Below are positions 27,959 to 36,560 of a DNA stretch of 64,000 nucleotides, in pieces. Position 1 is the first letter of the stretch. The number at the start of each line of letters is the position of its first letter. The stretch spans positions 310,001-374,000 of the forward strand of contig NZ_PYWB01000001.1 in NCBI RefSeq assembly GCF_003056345.1, read 5' to 3'. The stretch is from Devosia submarina (lineage in GTDB: Bacteria > Pseudomonadota > Alphaproteobacteria > Rhizobiales > Devosiaceae). Under the pieces are notes generated by a model. That model made no database searches. It worked only from the letters and a program-made list of their open reading frames with translations, and had not been told where the DNA came from. A program made the translations under genes and the position numbers.

Positions 27959-28426
27959 TCAAACCGGCGGCATCAACCGCGCGCCACCCTTCTTGAACGG
28001 CGCCATGCCCTCGTTGGCCAACTGGTCGGCACGCTCATTGAGCTCATGCCCGGCGTGCCCCTTGACCCATTTCCACTCGATCGTATGCCGCTTGGTGGCC
28101 TCGTCCAGCGCCTGCCACAGCTCGAGGTTCTTCACCGGCTTCTTGTCCGCCGTTTTCCACCCATTGCGCTTCCAGCCGTGAATCCAGCTTTGCACGCCAT
28201 TCTTCACATATTGGCTGTCGGTATGGATCTCCACCGTGCAGGGACGCTTGAGCGCCGTCAGCGCTTCGATGGCCGCCGTCAGCTCCATCTTGTTGTTGGT
28301 CGTCAGCGCCTCGCCGCCCTTGAGCTCCTTGGTGTGCCCACCATACTCAAGGATTGCGCCCCAGCCGCCCGGCCCGGGATTGCCCGAACAGGCCCCGTCG
28401 GTATGGATAACGACCTTGTCGCTCAA
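27959..28426 (-). CDS. rnhA: Ribonuclease HI
   Basis: A 155-residue RNase H, the usual length for RnhA, degrading RNA in RNA-DNA hybrids. The four catalytic acids are visible in [28 protein letters not shown] and [11 protein letters not shown]. The best start is the TTG at 28426, which overlaps the TGA of the upstream GNAT gene as TTGA; earlier codons in the frame do not match the family. It is the last gene of the ispH-GNAT-rnhA operon. Confidence 0.93.
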   Translation of the reverse strand: MSDKVVIHTDGACSGNPGPGGWGAILEYGGHTKELKGGEALTTNNKMELTAAIEALTALKRPCTVEIHTDSQYVKNGVQSWIHGWKRNGWKTADKKPVKNLELWQALDEATKRHTIEWKWVKGHAGHELNERADQLANEGMAPFKKGGARLMPPV

Positions 28427-28944
28427 GCGGCAGTCTTTCGCAGGATGTGGAACTGGCATTCCTGGTTATCGAGAATGCCCACATGCGTTTTTTCCATGCC
28501 GATCCGCGCGAGAACCGCCAGCGAGGCGCTATTGCGCACATCGGCAAAACCCAGGAAATAATCCCAGTCTGTTTCGCGGAAAATCCAGTCGCGCAAACCG
28601 CTCGCCGCCTCGGTGGCATAGCCCTGCCCATGATAGGCCGGCAACAAGGCATAGCCGATCTCCGGCTCCCCCTTGTCCCCGAAGAGCCCAAACCCAGCCC
28701 GCCCGATGAAGACACCATCGCTCTTGCGCACGAGCCGCAGCTTGCCCATGCGATGTTGAGCAAAATTGTCTCGCCACACGGCAAGCCGCGCTTCGGCCTT
28801 TTCAAGGCTCCAGGGCCGGCCATCGGCATCCAGATACCGTGCCACCCGAGGATCGCCATGCAGCGCCAGGAGATCGTCAAGCTGATCCTCCCGCCATCCG
28901 CTCAGGATCAGCCGGTCGGTTTCAAACAAACGCAAATCATTCAT
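28423..28944 (-). CDS. GNAT N-acetyltransferase (RimJ/RimL-like)
   Basis: A 173-residue acetyl-CoA-dependent acetyltransferase. The N-terminal [12 protein letters not shown] and the later [17 protein letters not shown] acetyl-CoA-binding segment (Q-x-x-G-x-G/A type) are typical of the RimJ/RimL group that acetylates protein N-termini or small amines. Its ATG overlaps the ispH stop by four bases (ATGA) and its stop overlaps the rnhA start, so all three genes are translationally coupled. Target unknown. In many Rhizobiales this slot between ispH and rnhA holds thrB instead. Confidence 0.85.
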   Translation of the reverse strand: MNDLRLFETDRLILSGWREDQLDDLLALHGDPRVARYLDADGRPWSLEKAEARLAVWRDNFAQHRMGKLRLVRKSDGVFIGRAGFGLFGDKGEPEIGYALLPAYHGQGYATEAASGLRDWIFRETDWDYFLGFADVRNSASLAVLARIGMEKTHVGILDNQECQFHILRKTAA

Positions 28945-29912
28945 CGCGAAACAGCAGCCTCGATCGTGCGCAGCTCGCGCGGAATGTTGAATGCAATATT
29001 TTCCCTCGCGGTCACCCGCGCCTCCACCTTGATCGCGAACCGTTGCGCGAAAGCCTCGATCACTTCATCCACGAGCTTTTCGGGCGCTGAAGCCCCCGCC
29101 GAAACGCCCAGCGAGCGGATTCCCTCGTAGCGCGACCAGTCGATTTCCGAAGCACGATCCACCAGCACCGCATTGGTGCAGCCGGCGCGCTCGGCCACTT
29201 CCACCAGCCGCAAGGAATTGGACGAATTGGGCGAACCCACGACGATCATCGCATCCACTTCCGGCGCCACGGCCTTGATGGCCTCCTGCCGGTTGGTGGT
29301 GGCGTAGCAGATGTCTTCCTTATGCGGCCCGTTGATCGCAGGGAAGCGCAGCTTGAGCGCTTCCACGATTTCGCGCGTATCGTCCACCGACAGCGTCGTC
29401 TGCGTGACAAATGCCAGATTAGCCGGATCGCGCGGCACAAAGGCCTGCGCATCCTCTACCGTCTCGATCAGGCTGATGGACCCCGGCGGTAACTGCCCCA
29501 TCGTCCCCACGACTTCGGGATGCCCCTTGTGCCCGATCAGCACGATCTCGTGCCCCTCGGCATGGTGGCGCTGGGCCTCCACATGCACCTTGCTCACCAG
29601 CGGGCAGGTCGCATCAAGGAAAAACATGTTCCGGCTCTTGGCATCCGCCGGCACAGATTTGGGCACGCCATGAGCCGAGAAAACCACCGGCGCGTCGGTT
29701 TCTGGAATTTCGCTCAATTCCTCGACAAACACGGCGCCTTTGTCGCGCAACCCATCCACCACATATTTGTTGTGAACGATCGCATGGCGCACATAAACCG
29801 GCGCCCCATATTTCTCGAGCGCCAGCTCGACGATCTGGATTGCCCTGTCCACCCCCGCGCAAAAACCGCGTGGGGCACACAAGAGGATGTCTAGTTCTGG
29901 CCGCTTTTCCAT
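28941..29912 (-). CDS. ispH: 4-hydroxy-3-methylbut-2-enyl diphosphate reductase
   Basis: A 323-residue iron-sulfur enzyme, the last step of the MEP pathway, producing IPP and DMAPP. The conserved cysteines are in [24 protein letters not shown] and [10 protein letters not shown], and the [10 protein letters not shown] and GSPNSSNS segments bind substrate. It is the first gene of the operon with the GNAT and rnhA genes. The gap upstream (29913-30188) carries a family D repeat and the divergent promoters. Confidence 0.96.
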   Translation of the reverse strand: MEKRPELDILLCAPRGFCAGVDRAIQIVELALEKYGAPVYVRHAIVHNKYVVDGLRDKGAVFVEELSEIPETDAPVVFSAHGVPKSVPADAKSRNMFFLDATCPLVSKVHVEAQRHHAEGHEIVLIGHKGHPEVVGTMGQLPPGSISLIETVEDAQAFVPRDPANLAFVTQTTLSVDDTREIVEALKLRFPAINGPHKEDICYATTNRQEAIKAVAPEVDAMIVVGSPNSSNSLRLVEVAERAGCTNAVLVDRASEIDWSRYEGIRSLGVSAGASAPEKLVDEVIEAFAQRFAIKVEARVTARENIAFNIPRELRTIEAAVSR

Positions 29913-30021
29913 AAGAGATCAGATGCTTTCGCTCGCCCAGCAAGTCAAGTCTTGTCACAGAAGAGCGACCGCAAATGAGCTTATGCAAAAAAGGTGCTCC
30001 AAGTTCTCCCACCCACCGGCG

Positions 30022-30058
30022 CCACCCTCCCCCTAGCGGGGACGGCAGGGTGGGGGGC
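30022..30058. repeat. Family D palindromic repeat
   Basis: CCACCCTCCCC - CTAGC - GGGGACGGCAGGGTGGGG, in the divergent gap between ispH and the PPDK-like gene. It is one of the few repeat copies located upstream of both neighbours. Confidence 0.7.
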
Positions 30059-30188
30059 TGACAGCCAAAATACGAATAGAGGCTGGTCCAGTAACTTCCC
30101 GGAGCGGCTAAGGACCACATAGCCATCCAGTTGCCGGACTGCCCTACGATAGGCAATATGCCTCCAACAAAGAAACAAGGAATTCAGT

Positions 30189-32474
30189 GTGAGCTTGGCG
30201 CAGGAAATGTTCGCGATTGCCCCCGCCGTGGGAAAAGCGAATCTATCCGCCAGCCAGCTCAAGCTCCTGAGCGGCAAGGCGCGGTGGATTTTTCGCGTGG
30301 GCGAAGCGGGCTTCCCCACCATCCCCACCATCCTGATCACTCGCGCCGCCTGGGAGGCCCTCCAGGCCGAACGTGCACGCAAGGACACGAGGCTACGCAC
30401 CCATTGGGTTGCATGCCTGTTCAAGCTCGTCGACAAGGCCGGCAAGGCGCCGCTCCTGGCCGTGCGCACTTCCGCCGCCACCCACAATGCCGGGCTCATG
30501 CCTGCGAAAACCGCGATCCCTGCGCCCCGCAATTCTGAAGACGCGGTGGATCCCGCAAGCCCCTTGGGCAAGGCCATCAAGAATGCCTTCGACAGCTATG
30601 GCTTTGGCAGCGGCTGGACAGCCCACCCGAACGAGGACCGTGGCAAGCAGATCGTGCTCGTACAGGCCAGCGCCGATGGCGAGATCGAACAATTCCTCAC
30701 CCGCAACAGCACCACCGGAGCCCTCGGCCCCGCGCCCCTTGATGGCACGACCCTGCCGCGCCTGCCCGATTCCATCGGCTCGCTCGTCGCGCTGGTGGAT
30801 GCCAAGGCCGGCCGCCACATGGTGGTCACTGTCGCCATCCGGCAGGGCGAAACCATTTTCATCTCGGCCCGCCCAACGCAGGTCAGCGCCGCCGCCGAGC
30901 TTGAAGCGGCTGTCGATCGGGTCAACCGCAAGATATGGTCGCCCCAGAATGCCGTTTCCCGCGTCGATCCGACGCGCCTCTCGCAACTGCTCCACCCACG
31001 CCTTCATTCCGCCGAAAGCGCCATTCCCATTGCCACGGGCCTTGGCGTTTCGCCCGGCGCCGCTTCGGGCGTCGTGGTCTTCAATGCGGAGGACGCCGCC
31101 CGCATCCGCGCCCGCGGCAAGCACTGCATTCTCGTTGTCAACGAAACGGGTCCTGCCGATATCGAAGGCATGAAGGCCGCCACCGGCATCCTTACCGCCC
31201 GCGGCGGCATGTCGAGCCACGCCGGCGTCATCGCCCGCATCACCGGCAAGCCCTGCGTCGCCGGCGTGCGCACCCTTTCGGTGGATGCCGGCGAAATGGT
31301 CTGCCGCATCGGCAATCGCGAGTTCCGCACCGGCGACCGCCTCACCATCGATGGCAGCGACGGCGCCGTCTATGTCGGCATGCTCCCGCTCGCCCAGCCC
31401 CATATCGGGGGCGCCATCGGCAAGGTCCTGGGCTGGTCCGACGCCAGCCGCACCATTGCCGTGCGCACCAATGTGGAAACCGTGGAATCGGCCCAGACAG
31501 CATTGAGCTTTGGCGCCGAAGGCATCGGCCTTGCCCGTTCCGAGCACATGTTCTTTTCCCCCGAGCGGATGGTGGCCCTGCGCCGCATGATTCTTTCGGA
31601 AAACGAGGACGACCGCTCCCATGCGGTCAACGGTCTTGTCGGCTTCCAGACCGGAGACTACCAGGCCCTGTTCTCCGCCATGAAGGGCATGCCCGTCACC
31701 GTCCGGCTATTCGATCCTCCCTTGCATGAGTTCCTGCCGCGCACCGACGAAGACATCGAGGAAACTGCAGCCTCGCTGGGCCTTGCCGTGCGTGCCCTGC
31801 GCCTGCGGCTCGAACGCATCGCCGAGGTCAACCCTATGCTGGGTCATCGCGGCGTGCGCCTTGCGATCACCTATCCCGAGATCCTGCAGATGCAGATCCA
31901 GGCCATTATGGCCGGCGCCCGGGCCGCCTCCGAAACGCAGAACGACCCCGTCGCCATCGAAGTCATGGTGCCCTTTGTGTCCACCGCAACCGAAGTCTCC
32001 TGGGTGCGCCAGCGCGCCATGGCTATTGCCGACAATTCCGGCCTCCTGCGCAGCGGCCGTGCCACCTTCTCCATCGGCACCATGATCGAGCTGCCTCGCG
32101 CCTGCCTGCGCGCCGGGGACATCGCCCACATGGTGGATTTTCTCTCATTCGGCACCAATGATCTTACCCAGACCACTTTCGGCATATCCCGCGACGATGC
32201 CCCCACTTTCCTTGCCGCATACCAGCGCAAGGGCGTTTATGAGCGCGACCCCTTCGTCACCATCGACGAAAAGGGCGTGGGTGAGATGATTGCCATCGCC
32301 ATTGAGCGGGGCAGGGCGGCCAATCCGCGCATCAAGATCGGCATCTGCGGCGAGCATGCGGGCGATCCTGCGTCGCTCCATTTCTTTGCTGGCCTGGGCG
32401 TCGACTATGTCTCCTGCTCACCCTATCGTGTGCCCCTGGCGCGGCTCACTCTGGCGCAGGCAAAGCTTAAATAA
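30189..32474 (+). CDS. PPDK-like protein with degenerate ATP-grasp half
   Basis: A 761-residue relative of pyruvate phosphate dikinase, which is normally about 870-900 residues. The start is a GTG with AAGGA seven bases upstream. The phosphohistidine domain is intact (TARGGMSSHAG, His344), as is the PEP/pyruvate barrel: GIGLARSEHMFF, FDPPLHEFLP, GTMIELPRA, SFGTNDLTQ and CGEHAGDP. The N-terminal ATP-grasp is shortened by roughly 100 residues: the Lys in SGKAR (K30) and Arg in AVRTSA (R93) survive, but the acidic metal ligands and the QTRNGKR segment are changed to a short ISARPTQ. The uninterrupted alignment argues against a frameshift. It may perform only the PEP-His half reaction, or be regulatory. 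Confidence 0.75.
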   Translation: MSLAQEMFAIAPAVGKANLSASQLKLLSGKARWIFRVGEAGFPTIPTILITRAAWEALQAERARKDTRLRTHWVACLFKLVDKAGKAPLLAVRTSAATHNAGLMPAKTAIPAPRNSEDAVDPASPLGKAIKNAFDSYGFGSGWTAHPNEDRGKQIVLVQASADGEIEQFLTRNSTTGALGPAPLDGTTLPRLPDSIGSLVALVDAKAGRHMVVTVAIRQGETIFISARPTQVSAAAELEAAVDRVNRKIWSPQNAVSRVDPTRLSQLLHPRLHSAESAIPIATGLGVSPGAASGVVVFNAEDAARIRARGKHCILVVNETGPADIEGMKAATGILTARGGMSSHAGVIARITGKPCVAGVRTLSVDAGEMVCRIGNREFRTGDRLTIDGSDGAVYVGMLPLAQPHIGGAIGKVLGWSDASRTIAVRTNVETVESAQTALSFGAEGIGLARSEHMFFSPERMVALRRMILSENEDDRSHAVNGLVGFQTGDYQALFSAMKGMPVTVRLFDPPLHEFLPRTDEDIEETAASLGLAVRALRLRLERIAEVNPMLGHRGVRLAITYPEILQMQIQAIMAGARAASETQNDPVAIEVMVPFVSTATEVSWVRQRAMAIADNSGLLRSGRATFSIGTMIELPRACLRAGDIAHMVDFLSFGTNDLTQTTFGISRDDAPTFLAAYQRKGVYERDPFVTIDEKGVGEMIAIAIERGRAANPRIKIGICGEHAGDPASLHFFAGLGVDYVSCSPYRVPLARLTLAQAKLK

Positions 32475-32534
32475 GCAAACAAACGCCCCATATAGGGGAA
32501 CCGCCGCAACATCGGCACATGGGGGAAATCGACG

Positions 32535-33092
32535 GTGAAATCTTTTGCAGTGCTGACGCTCTTGCCACTTCTGGCTCTTCCCGCGCCTGCTGCCCTGGCT
32601 CAATCAGGGGTCGCGCAATGCGTTGGGGTGCAAGCGGATGCCGAGCGCCTCGCCTGCTACGATGCACTGTTCCGCAACAATGGTGCCGAGGCAGGCGCCC
32701 TCAGCGTTGTCATCCAATCCGAGCAGCTGATCCCTGCTCGCCCCAGCGGCCGCCAGCCGGCAACGATGACAATTTCGTGTGAAAGCAACCAGCTGACCAT
32801 CGCCTTTGCCTTTGCCGGCAACACCATGTCCGCCCTTGGACGCGACGCTGGCCTGACCCTTCAAAGCGATTTGCAGCCCGCCCGCAGCCGCACCTTGCCG
32901 GTCAACGAAACCAACACCGCCATCGTGGTTGACAACACGAGAGACGCCGCAGCCCTGCTGGACAGCCTCGCGGGCACCAACAACCTTACTGCTCGCGTCA
33001 CCCCCGTCGCCTCGCGCTCCCTCTCGGTGCGTTTCCGGGTCGATGACATCATGACCGAGGTCGCGCCCGTCCGCGCCGCCTGTGGCGTCTGA
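32535..33092 (+). CDS. Exported protein of unknown function with RLACYD motif
   Basis: A 185-residue protein that starts at a GTG and has a clear signal peptide (KSFAVLTLLPLLALPAPAALAQ). The motif DAERLACYDALF just after the signal is shared by several proteobacterial exported proteins, including some linked to type VI secretion, but no secretion genes are present here. Four cysteines (near residues 29, 41, 81 and 183) could form two disulfides. The C-terminal half is beta-rich. Function unknown. Confidence 0.65.
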   Translation: MKSFAVLTLLPLLALPAPAALAQSGVAQCVGVQADAERLACYDALFRNNGAEAGALSVVIQSEQLIPARPSGRQPATMTISCESNQLTIAFAFAGNTMSALGRDAGLTLQSDLQPARSRTLPVNETNTAIVVDNTRDAAALLDSLAGTNNLTARVTPVASRSLSVRFRVDDIMTEVAPVRAACGV

Positions 33093-33267
33093 CCCACATC
33101 GCACAAGACTCATAATCCTGCCTCAGCAGCGCCATGGTTAATCCTTTGGGTGGCCGCAATACGTGTTTACTCGCCGCTAACCCTAATCAGACATCATCAC
33201 CAAGAGCGGCATTCTAGCGTCACATTCGCCGCCCAGTCGTGTTGTTGCGTTGAGTTGAGTAGCATTT

Positions 33268-34302
33268 ATGGTCTTTTCCCACCGGCCGGCGGCGCCTGCG
33301 CGCCCGGCTAGAGCGGTACGTCGCACCAATCCCATCACCAGAGTCCTGGCTGTTGGGGTTTTTTGTGCCCTGACCTATAGCGGTCTCACCTCCGGCGCCT
33401 TTGGTCCCGCATCCGATCTGCCCGAAACGCTTCCTCAAGTCGACTTGGTCGAGGCGAGCCTTGCTCCCAAGGCTGTGGATCCAGTGATCACGGGTTCCTT
33501 CGAACATATGTTCAAGAGCGCCAGCTTCACCGGCCCCAATCGATCGGCAAAAACCGATCGCGTGCGTCCAAAGGTCGATGCGTTGGCTCTCTCGCGCAGC
33601 TTCGCGGAAGTGCGCGTTCGCCTTGCCGCCCTGCGCTCCGATCCGGCCGATCTCAACCAATCGCGTCTCGCCGAAGTCAACATCGCTCCAACAGGGGACG
33701 TTGAAATCGGCCCGCGCATGTCGCTGGCCTCGCTTGGCGGCTCTGGCGCCTCGGCGCTGGACGCCATTGCCGGCATTGCGCCCGAAATGAAAACACCTAT
33801 GCCCGTTGCCGCTTCCGAGCAACTGGCCTATGCCCGCGCCCAGGCCCCGATCACCGGCGGCTTTGCCACCGGCCAGCCCATAGAAACCTCGGAAAAGGAA
33901 CTCTGGTGCCTGGCAACGGCCATCTATTTCGAAGCGCGCGGCGAAAGCTATCGCGGCCAGGTCGCCATCGCCCAGGTCGTTCAGAACCGCGTCAAGGATC
34001 GCCGCTATCCCAGCACCATTTGCGGCGTCGTCTTCCAGAACCAGCACCGCCGCAATTCCTGCCAGTTCTCCTTCGCCTGCGATGGCCAGCCCGAAGTCAT
34101 CAATGACAAGAAGTCATGGGCCCAGGCCCAGGACATCGCCAAGCGCTTTGCCGATGGCGAACTCTATCTCACCGAAGTAGGCAAGGCCACGCACTACCAC
34201 GCCACCTACGTCCGCCCAGCCTGGGCGCCGCGCATGGTCAAGCTCACCCAGATCGGGCTCCATGTCTTCTACGAATTCAAACGCGGCTGGCTCTTCGGCT
34301 AA
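33268..34302 (+). CDS. SleB-like cell wall hydrolase
   Basis: A 344-residue protein. A membrane or signal segment lies near residues 28-45 (ITRVLAVGVFCALTYSGL), followed by a 160-residue Ala/Pro-rich linker. The C-terminal 130 residues form a SleB (Hydrolase_2) domain: CLATAIYFEARGES with the catalytic Glu, VVQNRVKDRRYP, and NSCQFSFACDG. Such enzymes cleave peptidoglycan, and in alphaproteobacteria they are thought to act in cell-wall remodelling. The 175 bases upstream carry TTAA and CTAACC half-sites but no spaced CtrA site. Confidence 0.85.
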   Translation: MVFSHRPAAPARPARAVRRTNPITRVLAVGVFCALTYSGLTSGAFGPASDLPETLPQVDLVEASLAPKAVDPVITGSFEHMFKSASFTGPNRSAKTDRVRPKVDALALSRSFAEVRVRLAALRSDPADLNQSRLAEVNIAPTGDVEIGPRMSLASLGGSGASALDAIAGIAPEMKTPMPVAASEQLAYARAQAPITGGFATGQPIETSEKELWCLATAIYFEARGESYRGQVAIAQVVQNRVKDRRYPSTICGVVFQNQHRRNSCQFSFACDGQPEVINDKKSWAQAQDIAKRFADGELYLTEVGKATHYHATYVRPAWAPRMVKLTQIGLHVFYEFKRGWLFG

Positions 34303-34320
34303 GACTTAAAGCTATCACTC

Positions 34321-34360
34321 TGCCCACCCTTCCCCTTGCGGAAGGGCCGGGGAGGGGGTC
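34321..34360. repeat. Family D palindromic repeat
   Basis: CCCACCCTTCCCC - TTGCGGAAGG - GCCGGGGAGGGGGT, an imperfect member, between the convergent sleB-like and exported-protein genes. Confidence 0.55.
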
Positions 34361-34393
34361 TCTGCCGGGCGCCATCCCTTCCACCCACCAGCG

Positions 34394-34425
34394 CCGCCCT
34401 CGGACTTGATCCGAGGGCCGCTCGC
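34394..34425. repeat. Partial family A repeat
   Basis: GCCCTCGGACTTGATCCGAGGGC, a single-arm copy of the CTCGGGCTTGACCCGAGGG palindrome. Confidence 0.6.
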
Positions 34426-34558
34426 CACTTGTGCTGAACTTAGGCTGACCATCGGAGGCATTTGAGCTTTCTCAATGCACCTCACCCCGTCGATCTGTCT
34501 CTCTCCTTCAGAGCCTGCACTCGCCAATGCCCGGCGCTACCCCGGCCGGAGGGATCAC

Positions 34559-35014
34559 CTACTTGCGCCAGCTATCCCAATACACAAACGAATTTCCTGC
34601 CCCCACCGACAGCCCTTCCCAGCCATGCCCGCTCCAGAAGGAAAACCAGTTGCGCGCCCGCACCTCGTCCACATGAACCCCGGGATATTGGATGTGCCGG
34701 GAAAACATCCCGTCGGTTGAATAGGTCCCTGTCGCCGTCGTGGTGATGTCCACAAATGACACTTTTCCACCCACGATCTTCTTGACCCGCACGCTGGACA
34801 GCGGCTCGGTTGCCACCCAGTCCTCGTGCTCCACGCGATATTTCCGCTCCTTGAACTTGACCAGATTGTCGGGGTCAAAACCCGGCGCAACGCTGGTCAG
34901 CACCTCGTCGGCCAGCGCCGGCATGGTCACACCGGGCCCGGTCACCGCGATCACGGACGCCGATAGCGCTCCCACAACAATCCCGATCATAACGTGGCGC
35001 GTTGGCAGGTTCAT
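34559..35014 (-). CDS. Small exported protein, unknown function
   Basis: A 151-residue protein with an N-terminal signal peptide (VMIGIVVGALSASVIAV, then PALADE). The mature part is Lys/Glu/Val-rich with a W-rich C-terminus (NWFSFWSGHGWEG and VYWDSWRK). The start at 35014 is preferred over the longer frame to 35071, which has no signal peptide in register. I do not recognise the family. It is convergent with the sleB-like gene. Confidence 0.65.
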   Translation of the reverse strand: MNLPTRHVMIGIVVGALSASVIAVTGPGVTMPALADEVLTSVAPGFDPDNLVKFKERKYRVEHEDWVATEPLSSVRVKKIVGGKVSFVDITTTATGTYSTDGMFSRHIQYPGVHVDEVRARNWFSFWSGHGWEGLSVGAGNSFVYWDSWRK

Positions 35015-35157
35015 GGCGTCCGTCCCGTTGTGGTGCGTTTGGCGTGTTGGTCTTAACGATCCATCAACCATACACCGCAGAGTCGGACAAAGTTTACTTC
35101 TCGTTAAGCTTAATTTCCAAACGCAGTCGCAAATTGCATCACGGATGGGCCGGCGGC

Positions 35158-35760
35158 CTAGACGGTGATCGCTTCGAAAGCCGCCACGAACCGGTCATGG
35201 GCTTCCCGCGTCGGCCAGGGGCGGATCAGCCGGTCGAATGAATCGACATCAAAGGTGGGTTGGCTCGGCTCGCCAAAGAAGCGCCGCGCTTCCTCACGCG
35301 CAAAGCCCGCCAGATGCGTCGCCTCGAAATAGGCGGCCTCCCGGTCCGCCTTTTTGACGAGCTTGGCCAAAGCCGACGGCATGCTCGCGGGCAAGGAGAA
35401 CCTGAGGAAGATGGCCGACAGCAGCCGGTTCTCGACATCCTTGTAATTGCCGCCCATCGCTGCCTTGAACGGGGAAATGATGTCGCCCATCACATATTCG
35501 GGCGCATCATGCAGCAGCGCCTGCAGCTGCCAGACCGGACTGGTTTCGGGATTAGTGCCGCGAAACAGCTCCAGCACCAGCACGGAATGCTGCGCCACCG
35601 AAAATGGATAATCTCCTTGCGTCTGCCCATTCCAGCGCGCCACGCGGGCCAGCCCATGGGCAATATCGGACAGTTCCACATCCATGGGGGAGGGATCCAG
35701 AATATCAAGCCGGCGCCCCGACAGCATACGCTGCCAAGCCCGCGTCCCATTCCGCACCAT
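35158..35760 (-). CDS. HD-domain hydrolase (YfbR-like)
   Basis: A 200-residue phosphohydrolase of the HD superfamily. Metal-binding motifs are the His in VAQHSVLVL, HD in LLHDAPEY and the later Asp in KKADREAAY. The N-terminal DVELSDIAHGLARVARWNGQ matches YfbR/YpgQ-like 5'-nucleotidases. It likely acts on a deoxynucleoside monophosphate, although that is not proven here. ATG at 35760 is used; a GTG one codon earlier is also possible. Confidence 0.82.
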   Translation of the reverse strand: MVRNGTRAWQRMLSGRRLDILDPSPMDVELSDIAHGLARVARWNGQTQGDYPFSVAQHSVLVLELFRGTNPETSPVWQLQALLHDAPEYVMGDIISPFKAAMGGNYKDVENRLLSAIFLRFSLPASMPSALAKLVKKADREAAYFEATHLAGFAREEARRFFGEPSQPTFDVDSFDRLIRPWPTREAHDRFVAAFEAITV

Positions 35761-35844
35761 CACGCCCCCGAGATGTTTGTTGAGCGCCGGAAGCTACGCA
35801 ACCCGCCGCGATTCTTCTAGCGCTTCAGCCCACCCCTCCCGACC

Positions 35845-35880
35845 GTCACCCTCGGGCTTGACCCGAGGGCTCTGTACTTC
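35845..35880. repeat. Single-arm family A repeat
   Basis: GTCACCCTCGGGCTTGACCC then GAGGGCTCTGTACTTCC, between the divergent HD-hydrolase and GIY-YIG genes, 12 bases before the latter's ATG. Confidence 0.75.
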
Positions 35881-35892
35881 CAATCATCCGAT

Positions 35893-36180
35893 ATGGCCGG
35901 CTACACCTACATCCTTGCGGACATGCGTCGCGGACGCACATACATCGGCGTCACGAACAACCTGCACCGCCGCATTTACGAACACCGCGAAGGCCTGGCG
36001 GACGGCTACACCAAAAAGAACAACATCAAGCGCCTCGTGCATTTCGAAACGCACGAAACCGTCCCCCTCGCCATCCAGCGCGAGAAAACCCTAAAGCGCT
36101 GGTACCGTCAGTGGAAAGAAGCACTGATCGAGGAACACAATCCCGGCTGGCAGGACCTCTGGGACGAGATCAACAAGTGA
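35893..36180 (+). CDS. GIY-YIG nuclease-family protein
   Basis: A 95-residue single-domain protein. The GIY-YIG core is seen as YTYILADMRRGRTYIGVTNN (YIL..YIG), then HRRIYEHRE with the catalytic Arg, and a C-terminal IQREKTLKRWYRQWKEAL helix with the conserved Glu. Members of the UPF0213-like group cut DNA or are of unknown function. It sits between repeats, and the next 340 bases are a tandem repeat array. Confidence 0.85.
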   Translation: MAGYTYILADMRRGRTYIGVTNNLHRRIYEHREGLADGYTKKNNIKRLVHFETHETVPLAIQREKTLKRWYRQWKEALIEEHNPGWQDLWDEINK

Positions 36181-36196
36181 AACACCCGCCCCGATT

Positions 36197-36560
36197 GTCA
36201 CCATCGGGCTTGCCCCGAGGGCTCTAAACTTCCCCCGGACCAGTCAGTTTCCACCCAGCCAGCACGCACAAGTGCACCACCCTTGGGTCAAGGGTGACGA
36301 CCCAGTTCTTTATTCGTCTTGTGGCTGGCCCCCATCTTCCCCCACCTCCAATCGTCACCCTCGGGCTTGCCCCGAGGGCTCTTCACTTCCCCCTGACCAG
36401 TCAGTTTCCACCCGACCAGCACGCACAAGTGCAACCCCCTTGGGTCAAGCCCAAGGGTGACGACCGAGTTCTTTGTTCGTTCTGTGGCTGAGACCCCCAT
36501 CTTCCCCCACCTCCAATCGTCACCCTCCAGCTTGACCCGAGGGCTCTTCACTTCCCTCCC
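36197..36560. repeat. Tandem array of family A units (about 157 and 165 bp)
   Basis: The left arm GTCAC(C/A)(A/C)TCGGGCTTG starts at 36197, 36354 and 36519, giving unit lengths of 157 and 165. Each full unit contains the left arm, a conserved stretch with GACCAGTCAGTTTCCACC and AGCACGCACAAGTGCA, the inverted right arm CCTTGGGTCAAG..GGTGACGA, and then GTTCTTT.TTCG and CATCTTCCCCCACCTCCAAT. The third unit is cut short inside the 3' end of ygfZ. Confidence 0.88.

Noticed and set aside
30393..31622. A 409-codon frame opposite the PPDK-like gene
   Set aside because: Shadow frame rich in Gly/Asp/Ala; the sense strand has the PPDK motifs.
30189..32474. Frameshift as the cause of the short ATP-grasp region
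   Set aside because: The frame is open throughout, and recognisable PPDK segments (SGKAR, AVRTSA, LLHP) appear in order and in one frame.
35015..35157. TTAAGCTTAA near 35100 as a CtrA site
   Set aside because: The half-sites are two bases apart instead of seven, so they do not match the CtrA spacing.
36197..36560. Possible CRISPR array
   Set aside because: Units are 157-165 bases with conserved interiors, not short repeats with unique spacers, and no cas genes are present.
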